DNA of 64,000 nt from an uncultured Lachnospiraceae bacterium (GTDB lineage: Bacteria > Bacillota > Clostridia > Lachnospirales > Lachnospiraceae): assembly GCA_910585605.1 (NCBI GenBank), contig CAJUFL010000004.1, positions 62,001-126,000 of the forward strand, read 5' to 3'. The stretch's first letter is position 1; each line of letters begins with the position of its first letter. Shown here one piece after another: positions 1 through 7,610 of the stretch. The position numbers were made by a program, and so were the translations under genes. Under the pieces are notes generated by a model. The model was not told where the DNA came from, made no database searches, and saw only the letters and a list, made by a program, of their open reading frames with translations.

Positions 1-1738
1 CGTGGAACTTTTCGGAAATAGGAAGGATGCGGACCTGTTCCGGTGCCAGCCAGGTTGGAAATGCACCGGCGTATTTTTCAATCAGCCAGGCAAGGGTTCT
101 TTCATAACAGCCCATTGAGGTTCTGTGGATGATATAGGGGCGTTTTTTCTCGCCGTCCTTGTCTACATAATACATGTCAAAGCGTTCTGCAAGGAGTGCA
201 TCCCATTGTATGGTAATCATGGTATCTTCCTTGCCGTATACATTTTTTGCATTGATATCAATTTTTGGACCGTAGAAGGCAGCTTCGCCCACATCTTCCG
301 TGAATGGAATATCCAGTTCATTCATGATGTTTCTCATATGCTGCTGAGTTTCTTCCCAGACCTCCGGTTCGCCCAGATATTTGTCAGGATTTTCCGGATC
401 CCATTTTGATAAGTGGTAGGTTACGTCTTCTTCTACACCTAAAGTAGTTAAACAGTGTTTTGCCAGTGCCATACAATTCTTGAATTCTTCTACCATTTGT
501 TCAGGAGTACAGATTAAATGTCCTTCTGAAATGGTAAATTGTCTGACACGGGTCAGACCGTGCATTTCACCAGAATCCTCGTTACGGAATAAGGTTGAAG
601 TTTCGCCCATACGATATGGAAGGTCACGATAACTGTGCTGTTTTGCTTTATATACGAAATACTGGAAAGGACAGGTCATAGGGCGCAGAGCCATAACTTC
701 TTTTCCGGACTTTGCCTCGGTATCGCCTGCCACAGCATTTTGTTCTTCCCCGGCACTATCAAAGTCAGAACCATTATCATTCATTACAAACATGCCGTCT
801 TTGTAGTGATACCAGTGATCTGACATTTTGTATAAATCGGATTTTGCCATCAAAGGGGTTTTGGTTCTTACATAACCCCATTCATTGTCCTCCAGGTCTT
901 CAATCCATCTTTGCAGGGTCTGGATGATTTTTGCACCCTTTGGCATCATCAGCGGAAGTCCCTGACCGATTATATCAACGGTGGTAAATAATTCCAATTC
1001 CCGTCCCAGGCGGTTATGGTCACGCTTTTTGATATTTTCCAAAAATTCAAGGCGTTCATTTAAATCATCCTTTTTAGTAAATGCAGTACCGTAAATACGG
1101 GTCAGCATTTTGTTATCGGAATTTCCTCTCCAGTAGGCACCGGAGGAGGAAGTCAGTTTAAAGAATTTAACAGGTTTTGTACTCATTAAATGAGGTCCTG
1201 CGCAAAGGTCTGTGAAATCCCCCTGCTCATAAAAGCTTAACTCGGCATCTTCCGGGAGGTCGTTGATCAATTCAACCTTATAAGGTTCATTTTTTTCTTC
1301 CATAAGTTTAAGAGCCTCAGTGCGTGGAAGCGTATAGCTTGTGATGGGGATGTTTTCTTTTACGATTTTTTTCATCTCGGCTTCGATCTTGTCCAGCTCC
1401 TCCCGTCCAAGGGATGGCATATCAAAGTCATAGTAAAAGCCGTCGTCAATGGCAGGCCCAATGGTACATTTGGCATCCGGATATAGTCTTTTTACTGCCT
1501 GTGCCAGAATATGGGCAGCAGTATGCCGGAAGGCTTTCTTACCGGCTTCGTCATCGAAAGTCAGAATGTTTAGATTACAGTCTTTATCTACCACAGTTCG
1601 TAAATCTACCACATTGCCGTCTATTTCACCGGCACATGCTGCTCTTGCAAGCCCTTCACTAATATCTTTTGCAATTTCCAATACGCTCATTGCATTTTCA
1701 TACTCCTTAAAGGAGCCGTCCTTTAATGTAATCTTCAT
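1..1738 (-). CDS. thrS: Threonine--tRNA ligase, 3' end cut by window edge
   Basis: Charges tRNA-Thr with threonine in the cytoplasm. The minus-strand frame is open from an ATG at 1738 to the window edge, giving about 579 residues of a protein usually near 640. In order it shows an N-terminal TGS domain (about 1-60), the editing-domain HTAAH motif, and the class II core. The core has the zinc-ligand RPMTCP segment, the motif-2-like TLFRNEDSGEMHGLTRVRQF stretch, and part of the anticodon-binding region. It lies 17 bases downstream of a small membrane-protein gene, and both follow a T-box leader, so expression should respond to uncharged tRNA-Thr. A GAAAGGA sequence precedes the start. Assignment is secure; only the C-terminus is missing, because of the window boundary. 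Confidence 0.97.
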   Translation of the reverse strand, partial: MKITLKDGSFKEYENAMSVLEIAKDISEGLARAACAGEIDGNVVDLRTVVDKDCNLNILTFDDEAGKKAFRHTAAHILAQAVKRLYPDAKCTIGPAIDDGFYYDFDMPSLGREELDKIEAEMKKIVKENIPITSYTLPRTEALKLMEEKNEPYKVELINDLPEDAELSFYEQGDFTDLCAGPHLMSTKPVKFFKLTSSSGAYWRGNSDNKMLTRIYGTAFTKKDDLNERLEFLENIKKRDHNRLGRELELFTTVDIIGQGLPLMMPKGAKIIQTLQRWIEDLEDNEWGYVRTKTPLMAKSDLYKMSDHWYHYKDGMFVMNDNGSDFDSAGEEQNAVAGDTEAKSGKEVMALRPMTCPFQYFVYKAKQHSYRDLPYRMGETSTLFRNEDSGEMHGLTRVRQFTISEGHLICTPEQMVEEFKNCMALAKHCLTTLGVEEDVTYHLSKWDPENPDKYLGEPEVWEETQQHMRNIMNELDIPFTEDVGEAAFYGPKIDINAKNVYGKEDTMITIQWDALLAERFDMYYVDKDGEKKRPYIIHRTSMGCYERTLAWLIEKYAGAFPTWLAPEQVRILPISEKFH

Positions 1739-1755
1739 AATTTGTACCAATCCTT

Positions 1756-2007
1756 TCAATCTTCTTCATAATCATTTGTATTGTTGTTGACATTTACCTG
1801 AATTCTTTTTTTCGCAGGTGCGATTAGAAACCCATATATAATACCGATCAATCCGCAGATAATACAGATTGTGGCAATGGTCTTCCTTGTAACCGTTGTT
1901 TCTTCGTTAAAATAATCGCACAGATGCTCCCTGCCATCGGATACTGCATCCAGGAACATCTCTTTTGCATCTGATAATGTGTCGGTAAATTTTTCTAATA
2001 ACTCCAT
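1756..2007 (-). CDS. Small single-pass membrane protein between T-box and thrS
   Basis: Unrecognised protein of 83 residues. I chose the ATG at 2007 because it has an AAAGGAG site eight bases upstream; a longer frame would start inside the T-box. The sequence has an acidic amphipathic N-terminal half (MELLEKFTDTLSDAKEMF...). One transmembrane helix follows at about residues 43-65, then a short Lys/Arg stop-transfer and an Asn/Asp/Glu-rich tail. It lies between the T-box terminator and thrS, so it should be co-transcribed with thrS and share its control. Nothing in it suggests an enzyme. Its role in or near threonyl-tRNA metabolism is unknown. Confidence 0.7.
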   Translation of the reverse strand: MELLEKFTDTLSDAKEMFLDAVSDGREHLCDYFNEETTVTRKTIATICIICGLIGIIYGFLIAPAKKRIQVNVNNNTNDYEED

Positions 2008-2057
2008 TATAAAACTCCTTTCCTGACTGTAGCGATATTGTAATTTACAAATCGTCG

Positions 2058-2404
2058 CATAACTATTAAAAAATCCCTGACATAACTTAATATGCCAGGG
2101 ACGATATTCTCGCGGTTCCACCCTAGTTCCTATTATTGCCGAAAAACAAAACAGTCATTCGTTAATACATTATAAAAACAGCAATAACAGACACTTCATT
2201 ATGACGATATCGGAGTCACCGGCCTGTATGAAAGGCTGCTCGGAGGTGGTCTTCAAAAGGCTTTTATATAGGCTTATTCCAGCACAGATTCATAATTACT
2301 ACAGAATTCCGTAAGCCCTCTCTGGAAATAAAATGCCAGTCTACTGTTCTCTTCATTGCATTACATGATTCAATTTGTTATTTAGTACGACTTAATATTT
2401 GTTG
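2058..2404 (-). ncRNA. T-box leader (uncharged tRNA sensor), probably threonine
   Basis: Reading the minus strand, the conserved T-box sequence GGTGGAACCGCG lies at 2122-2111. It is followed by a factor-independent terminator whose stem pairs GTCCCTGGCAT with ATGTCAGGGA and ends in a T run (2104-2065). The T-box can pair with part of this stem to form the antiterminator. Upstream sequence contains AG-rich stem I elements and a GAAGACCACC stretch near 2250 that could hold an ACC (Thr) specifier, though I could not fold stem I reliably. Position ahead of thrS supports threonine specificity. Confidence 0.93.
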
Positions 2405-2410
2405 TACTAG

Positions 2411-2439
2411 ATTGTAGACCAAACATAAGGGAAAGTCAA
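2411..2439 (-). promoter_or_regulatory. Sigma-A type promoter of the T-box/thrS unit
   Basis: On the minus strand, TTGACT (2439-2434) and TACAAT (2416-2411) are separated by 17 bases, close to consensus. Transcription would begin near 2404, at the 5' end of the T-box leader. Confidence 0.8.
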
Positions 2440-2499
2440 CCGTCTCGTTTAAAGTTTCTGAAAAAACGGAACAAGCACAGGTAAAAGCGCGGACAATAC

Positions 2500-4344
2500 T
2501 TATATAATTTTTACATACGGTGCAGAAATCCATCCGGTATAATTTTTACTGCCTTTTTTAAATGTTACTTTATACCATTTAACACCTTTTTTGGTCTTTG
2601 TGCTTAAAATTGAGACTTTCTTATTTTTGCTTAACTGGGTAAGCTTTTTGGAATTAGTGGTATAGGATTTTCTCACATTTACCTTCGTTCCGTTAATCTT
2701 TCCCTGTTTGGCAATGGTAACTTTGCCTTTCGGAATAAAACCTGTGTAATCGTTATCTCTTGTTTCGTAAGTGACATTATACCACGTAGTTCCGGAGGCA
2801 TCTTTCGTACCGTAATTTACTTTCATTGGAACATTGACAGTAGGATTTAAAATAACATTCCCTTGTTTAGAGGTGGTGTCATAAATGCAGGCACCCGTTT
2901 TTCCTAAAGCAAGTCTGGTATAGTCAATTTTTGTATCGATTGCCTTGACAGCAGAAAATTCACTGTAATAGGTTTTACCTCTGGTCTTTTTGTAAGAGCG
3001 CATTTTATAGTAATAGCGCTGACCGCTTGTAAGACCGGTATTCTTATAAGAAGTTGTAGCATTATTGGAAATTGATTTAATCTTCTTATAGGAGCCGCCT
3101 AACGAAGTTGAACGGTAAATCTGGTAACCGGTTACAGTAGTATCTTTACTCCAGGAAAGTGTGATATAACTGGTGGCACGTTTTTTGGCTTTGACAGCCG
3201 ACATTTTTTTCGGAACAATCTTGAATGTAATGGATTTGGTATCCTTATATTGGTTTTTACCTGTTATTTTTGCGGTTGCCGTTCCGATATTTTTGTTGCT
3301 GCTGTAAGATATGGTATAATCCGTTCCGGCAGTCAGAACAACACCGTTGTAGGTTACGGTAAGTGCAGGGGTTATTTTTTTACCGGTATAGGGCTGGTCC
3401 GGAATGGCAGCGATAGCCGCAGCGGAAATACTGTCGGTATTTGGTAAAAAGTTATCCTCAGGTCTTGAATAATAGAAATTCATGTCTACATTTCCGGAAA
3501 TACCGTTGACCTTACCGGTACTGGAATACTGCCAGAAGGAAAAATTACCGTTATAGGAAGTGTTGGTAGTATAATTCGCAAGCCAGATCGGGTAGCTGGA
3601 ACTGATGTCCGCTGGATTTAAATGATTGTTCAGCATATCAGGATTGGCATATACCATTGGAGTATATCCTGCTGCGGCAATGGTCTCACAAAAAGCAAGG
3701 CATACTTTGGTTGCGGCAGCTTTAGACAATTTTGCATTTTTAAGACGTCCGCCGTCTGAGGAGCCGGAGGCAAACTCAAAATCCAATATAAGGGGCATGG
3801 TGACATTGTAGGAACCGATGTTGTTTAAGATATATTGAGCCTCTTCAACTGCTTCGGCTTCCGTGATTGCCTGGGAGAAAATGTAAATACCGGTTTTCAC
3901 GCCTGCAAGAGCAGCATTTTGCATATTGGTATCATAGGTGGAATCCCTGTATAGTGTACCGGGTTTTCCCCAGCCGCGTCCGCCCACGCGGATAAATGCA
4001 AAATCGATGCCGGCAGCCTTTACTTTTTGCCAGTCGATGGTTTTCTGATATTCGCTGACATCAATACCATTCACGATAGTGCGGTCTGCAAACTGATCCT
4101 GATGGGTATAGGTTGAGCCGGTATAGGGACTTTGTGACTGAAAGCTGCCATAACGCCTTAAATTTGAAGAGGAGCTGTAAGGGGAGGCGTTCTCATAAAA
4201 CTCTTCCGGAATATCGGTTCCGGATAAGCGCCCGGCACCCGGATCATCATTTACTGCATATACAGTGTGATTAAGATTCATTGTAATAAAAACGGATAAT
4301 AGTAATAAAGTAAAAATGGGTTTTAAATAATTAGATTTTTTCAT
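2500..4344 (-). CDS. Secreted GH25 lysozyme with Fn3 and SH3-type wall domains
   Basis: Muramidase that cleaves peptidoglycan glycan strands. The 614-residue protein has a signal peptide (1-30), a Ser/Tyr-rich linker, and a GH25 catalytic domain at about 92-296. The catalytic domain has the family motif GIDVSEYQ (Asp95) and the acidic pair in LILDFEF (Asp188, Glu190). A YTGK...TP Ig-like repeat follows (about 305-383), then an Fn3 domain (384-470) and two SH3-type domains (475-545, 546-614) that would bind cell wall. An AAAGGAG sequence lies about 35 bases upstream of the ATG, and a GTATGT/ACATAC hairpin in between could bring it closer. Monocistronic and convergent with nothing nearby. Likely in cell-wall turnover or competition. 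Confidence 0.92.
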   Translation of the reverse strand: MKKSNYLKPIFTLLLLSVFITMNLNHTVYAVNDDPGAGRLSGTDIPEEFYENASPYSSSSNLRRYGSFQSQSPYTGSTYTHQDQFADRTIVNGIDVSEYQKTIDWQKVKAAGIDFAFIRVGGRGWGKPGTLYRDSTYDTNMQNAALAGVKTGIYIFSQAITEAEAVEEAQYILNNIGSYNVTMPLILDFEFASGSSDGGRLKNAKLSKAAATKVCLAFCETIAAAGYTPMVYANPDMLNNHLNPADISSSYPIWLANYTTNTSYNGNFSFWQYSSTGKVNGISGNVDMNFYYSRPEDNFLPNTDSISAAAIAAIPDQPYTGKKITPALTVTYNGVVLTAGTDYTISYSSNKNIGTATAKITGKNQYKDTKSITFKIVPKKMSAVKAKKRATSYITLSWSKDTTVTGYQIYRSTSLGGSYKKIKSISNNATTSYKNTGLTSGQRYYYKMRSYKKTRGKTYYSEFSAVKAIDTKIDYTRLALGKTGACIYDTTSKQGNVILNPTVNVPMKVNYGTKDASGTTWYNVTYETRDNDYTGFIPKGKVTIAKQGKINGTKVNVRKSYTTNSKKLTQLSKNKKVSILSTKTKKGVKWYKVTFKKGSKNYTGWISAPYVKII

Positions 4345-4534
4345 AATTATATACTGGTATCGGTATGTAATCCGACATACTCCTTTCTGTGAAGCTTCTT
4401 AAATCAATTGTTTTTTATCAGTGGGGCTGTCTTAATATAGTTTTATTCTTTATGTCTTGCCATACAACTTTAATTAAAGAACATTTTTCTTAATATGACA
4501 GTTCCACCATTTATATTAAAACAAAAAATAAAGG

Positions 4535-4617
4535 AATACCAGTCTCACTCATATTTTTCATAAAATATTAAGAACAATACCCATTTTGAAAAATGAGCTG
4601 TAAGAATGACTGGTATT
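4535..4617. repeat. Imperfect palindrome in the 4345-4744 gene-free stretch
   Basis: AATACCAGTC at 4535-4544 pairs with GACTGGTATT at 4608-4617. Inside it, CTCATATTTTTCA pairs with TGAAAAATGAG. Together they form a hairpin of about 80 bases. The stretch from 4345 to 4744 is otherwise very AT-rich and without a plausible gene. It could be a palindromic intergenic element or a terminator structure; no second copy was seen in the window. Confidence 0.6.
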
Positions 4618-4744
4618 GATTTTACTGTACGGATTCTGTATGAAATAGATGTGAAATTAGTAAAAGAAATGTAGAAATAACTACGGTATTTTTTGGCAAT
4701 ATGAATAAATCTTAATTAATTCTTAAAAAAAATAGAAAAAGTAC

Positions 4745-4773
4745 TTGCATTTTAATTCGTTATCATATATAAT
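4745..4773 (+). promoter_or_regulatory. Promoter of the tRNA-Lys gene
   Basis: TTGCAT (4745-4750) and TATAAT (4768-4773) with a 17-base spacer, about 44 bases ahead of the mature tRNA 5' end. Confidence 0.75.
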
Positions 4774-4816
4774 CATCACTGTTGCTAAGGAAGACAAGCA
4801 GCAAATTGAATGGCAT

Positions 4817-4889
4817 GGGCCGCTAGCTCATTTGGTAGAGCACCTGACTCTTAATCAGGGTGTGCGGGGTTCGAGCCCCCGGCGGCCCA
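4817..4889 (+). tRNA. tRNA-Lys, anticodon CTT
   Basis: A complete cloverleaf of 73 bases. The acceptor stem GGGCCGC pairs with GCGGCCC. The D-loop region is GCTCATTTGGTAGAGC. The anticodon stem CCTGA/TCAGG encloses loop CTCTTAA, giving anticodon CTT, and the T arm contains GGTTCGAGCC. The 3' CCA is not encoded. A hairpin follows at 4937-4983. Confidence 0.96.
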
Positions 4890-4936
4890 CTATAAAGGAA
4901 TCGATTTGATGTCATAGAACATTGGGTTGGTTCTTT

Positions 4937-5078
4937 TTTTTATCTAATAGGAAAATTCTCCAAACTTTCCTATTAGATAAAAAGTCTTCCGGGCAGGAGC
5001 ACATTGCGGCGGAGAGGAACTGTGCCGTCGGAGCGGCCTGTCGCAGGCGGAGAATCTCGCAAAGTGAGATTCTTTCTT
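4937..5078 (+). other. Two hairpins between tRNA-Lys and the SMC operon
   Basis: The first, 4937-4983, pairs TTTTATCTAATAGGAAA with TTTCCTATTAGATAAAA. It could end the tRNA transcript, although the T-rich part lies within the stem. The second, 5051-5078, is AGAATCTC-loop-GAGATTCT followed by TTTCTT, terminator-like. A similar GCGGAGAATCTC hairpin occurs at 34330-34356 just ahead of another gene, suggesting a recurrent element. Confidence 0.55.
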
Positions 5079-5166
5079 GTGTATTTATAATTATTGACTT
5101 ATTTATAAAAATCATATAATTTATTAGAAAAGTATATCATTGCAGGTAGAAAAGGAAGCGCATATT

Positions 5167-6687
5167 ATGGCTGAAAAATATATCATGATTCACGATATTA
5201 TGAGTGAACATAAGGACAGGATGTTAAATTTGAAAAAATATTATCCGTTTTTTGTATTGTGTGATACTACGTTTTCCCAGTACAAGGAAGGGAAATACAT
5301 GGAACTGGATATGGGATATATCACTATGGCCACCCTGCGTTTCTTTATTAATGAAAATAATTTTCATGAAAGTGAAATCACATATGAACAGTATGAGGAA
5401 TTTCTTTTGGAGCTATTAAGAAGGGAATTTCGTCTGGACGAAGAGCTCAAGGAAGAAAAGGAACTGGTGGGGTATATTTTTGATAAGATAAAAAATGACG
5501 GAAGGGCATTTACTTTTTCTTATTTTGACCCAGAGGAAAAAAAGAAAAAAACTGCAAGGGTAAAACTGATTGACAGCCGGATTGCAGATGGGGTTGTGCT
5601 TTATCATGTAACGACGGACGGAATAGAATTTTATCTGGATACAAAAGAAATTAAGGAAGAAAGTAATATTTCCGTTCAGCAGCTTTTGCTGGAAAAAATG
5701 ATTCAGTCTGAAAACTTTGCAGGTGGAATAGAGGTTGTGAAGCGGATCAATAATGAGGTGGGCAAGCTTGCCCTGCAAAAGAAGGAAGTACTGGATTTAT
5801 TAAGTTATGATGTATTTTCCGGAGCGAAGGCAAGTGAAGAATATATGGAGACTGTGGCAAAATGGTTTGATGATGAGGCAAAGCTTTTTGAAAAGAACCG
5901 GGCACTGATTGATAAAGCATTTGCCAAAGCTAATGCAGAGAATGCACTGATATTAAGTGAGATTCATAAACTGGATACGGAACTTAAGAAAACGATTATC
6001 AAACATGGGGAACTGATCAAAGAAACGATAGAGCTTCAAAATATAGCGGATGAGATGATAGCGAGAGCAAAGCTTAGGAAGCTTCGTCCCGTATTTAATT
6101 TCCGCGATGTATTAAAGAAGATGATGGAGAATGACTGCCCAGAGCAGTTAGGTATGCTGATTTCTCCGTTGCTTATGCCAAAGCTTGACAAGAGTTTTTC
6201 GGTGGAAAGCATTGATCGATTGCTGGAAACGCGTATGGATAATCAGGATTACAGTGAGAAGGTTGAAAAAAAGCAGGTGGATACAGATTATGTGTTTGAA
6301 GACGAGATAGAGGAAGCGCGGATTACCGGAAATTTTGGCAGATTATTCGAAGAGTTACTGGAACAGCTTTGGAAGCATGGGAGAACAACACTTTCGGAGC
6401 TTATGGCGATTTATGAGATAAAGTTTGGAAAGGAAATCTACAAAAACGGGGATATATATTCTTTTCTGGTACATCTGGCACAAAAAGATAAGTATGAACT
6501 TAAGAAAATGCAGAAAAAGCAGGATACTTTTTTAGAAGGGCTGGTTATGGATGCCCTGAGCATGGAGAAAAAAGACCGGTATGGGGATATGGTATTTTCT
6601 GTTTTTTTTGAGCCGGGTCATATATTAAGATTCGGGGAGGGAAAAGAGGAGGCTTTTACGATAACGGATATGCATTTTGAGGCTTAG
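5167..6687 (+). CDS. Wadjet JetA-like (kleisin-type) SMC partner
   Basis: A 506-residue cytoplasmic protein, first gene of a three-gene SMC operon. I chose the ATG at 5167, preceded by AAAGGAAG, over a TTG at 5140. It is mostly helical and charged, with a predicted coiled region at about 230-310, a winged-helix-like C-terminal part, and no enzymatic motif. Size, order and partners match JetA of Wadjet and MksF/MukF-type kleisins, which bridge the SMC heads and bind the small partner encoded next. It is separated from the second gene by 189 bases. The family match is by architecture and context; individual residues were not compared with an alignment. Confidence 0.75.
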   Translation: MAEKYIMIHDIMSEHKDRMLNLKKYYPFFVLCDTTFSQYKEGKYMELDMGYITMATLRFFINENNFHESEITYEQYEEFLLELLRREFRLDEELKEEKELVGYIFDKIKNDGRAFTFSYFDPEEKKKKTARVKLIDSRIADGVVLYHVTTDGIEFYLDTKEIKEESNISVQQLLLEKMIQSENFAGGIEVVKRINNEVGKLALQKKEVLDLLSYDVFSGAKASEEYMETVAKWFDDEAKLFEKNRALIDKAFAKANAENALILSEIHKLDTELKKTIIKHGELIKETIELQNIADEMIARAKLRKLRPVFNFRDVLKKMMENDCPEQLGMLISPLLMPKLDKSFSVESIDRLLETRMDNQDYSEKVEKKQVDTDYVFEDEIEEARITGNFGRLFEELLEQLWKHGRTTLSELMAIYEIKFGKEIYKNGDIYSFLVHLAQKDKYELKKMQKKQDTFLEGLVMDALSMEKKDRYGDMVFSVFFEPGHILRFGEGKEEAFTITDMHFEA

Positions 6688-6876
6688 GGCTGATTCCTCC
6701 CGATGCCAGTCATACAGCCGGTACAGACTACTATTCCCTTGGGCAATGAGTTAAGTGGCTGAATAAGGGAATGAGGTACTTGTGCTTTTAGGATAATTAT
6801 GGGAAAATAGGGCTTGGTGAAGTTTGGTAGTGTAAAATAGATCATCAATTGGTTACAAAAAGAAGAGGTACGGGAT

Positions 6877-7590
6877 ATGGACATAAAGAATTTGGAAAAA
6901 GCGATGGATATCTATGCCAGGCTGGTGACAGGAGAGGATATTAAACGCGGTGGTGCCAATGGCATTTTATATGATGATTATTATGGCAATGCAGAGGTTT
7001 ATGAAATAGTGGGAATCATGCTGCAAAAATTGAATCTCAGTGTCTATGAGTATAAAGAAAGCCTGTTTTTGTCTGCCGGGGATGGCAACCGGATTTTTGG
7101 CTATACGAACGAAGAGCTTAAGAAGAATATGGGACTTCGTTATAATAAAGAACTGTACCTGTGTTATTTCATTATTTATGAGATTTTATTGTCTTTTTAT
7201 TCGGATTCGGCTTCTTACCAGTTTAAGGAATATATCAGAATAGAAAATATTATGGAAGAGGTTACGAAAGCATTATCTGTTTTTACAAAGGATATTGCAG
7301 TTTATGACATAGAGGAAGAAAAGCAGGAAAGCTTTCAGGCGATAGCACTTTTATGGGATGAGCTTCCTGCCAGTACTGGGGAGGACCAGGAGGAAATCCG
7401 AGCGTCCCGCGCATCAAAAGCAAGCTTTGTAAAGCTTACTTTTAATTTTTTGGTAGGAGAGAAATTATTTGTGGAAGTGAATAGACGTTATTATCCCACA
7501 GAGCGGTTTCAGGCGATTGTAGAACATTATTTTGAGGAATATCGGGGACAGATTTATGACAGTCTTTCAAAGGAAACCCGGGAAGAATAA
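6877..7590 (+). CDS. Wadjet JetB-like (MukE/kite-type) SMC partner
   Basis: A 237-residue acidic protein, second gene of the SMC operon; its ATG has GAAGAGG upstream. The sequence looks like two tandem winged-helix segments, as in MukE/MksE/JetB proteins that sit on the kleisin and regulate DNA entry. It contains no catalytic motif. It ends 20 bases before the SMC ATPase gene, so tight co-expression is expected. The region before it contains AATTGGTTACAA at 6847-6858, a motif that recurs elsewhere in the window. Function is inferred mainly from its place between the JetA-like and JetC-like genes. Confidence 0.72.
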   Translation: MDIKNLEKAMDIYARLVTGEDIKRGGANGILYDDYYGNAEVYEIVGIMLQKLNLSVYEYKESLFLSAGDGNRIFGYTNEELKKNMGLRYNKELYLCYFIIYEILLSFYSDSASYQFKEYIRIENIMEEVTKALSVFTKDIAVYDIEEEKQESFQAIALLWDELPASTGEDQEEIRASRASKASFVKLTFNFLVGEKLFVEVNRRYYPTERFQAIVEHYFEEYRGQIYDSLSKETREE

Positions 7591-7610
7591 ATTTAGTTGA
7601 GGTTATAGGG

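Noticed and set aside
2008..2121. N-terminal extension of the small membrane protein into the T-box
   Set aside because: The extra 38 codons are made of the T-box terminator sequence. A strong ribosome site precedes the internal ATG at 2007.
4361..4376. Leader peptide overlapping the GH25 start
   Set aside because: An ATG with a following 15-codon frame exists, but it is only one base from the AAAGGAG site, too close for normal initiation.
4817..5166. tRNA-Lys as the attachment site of an integrated island carrying the SMC operon
   Set aside because: No integrase gene and no repeated tRNA 3' end was found downstream within the window.
6684..6884. Minus-strand frame between the JetA-like and JetB-like genes
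   Set aside because: No ribosome site or family-like sequence; it is ordinary intergenic sequence read backwards.
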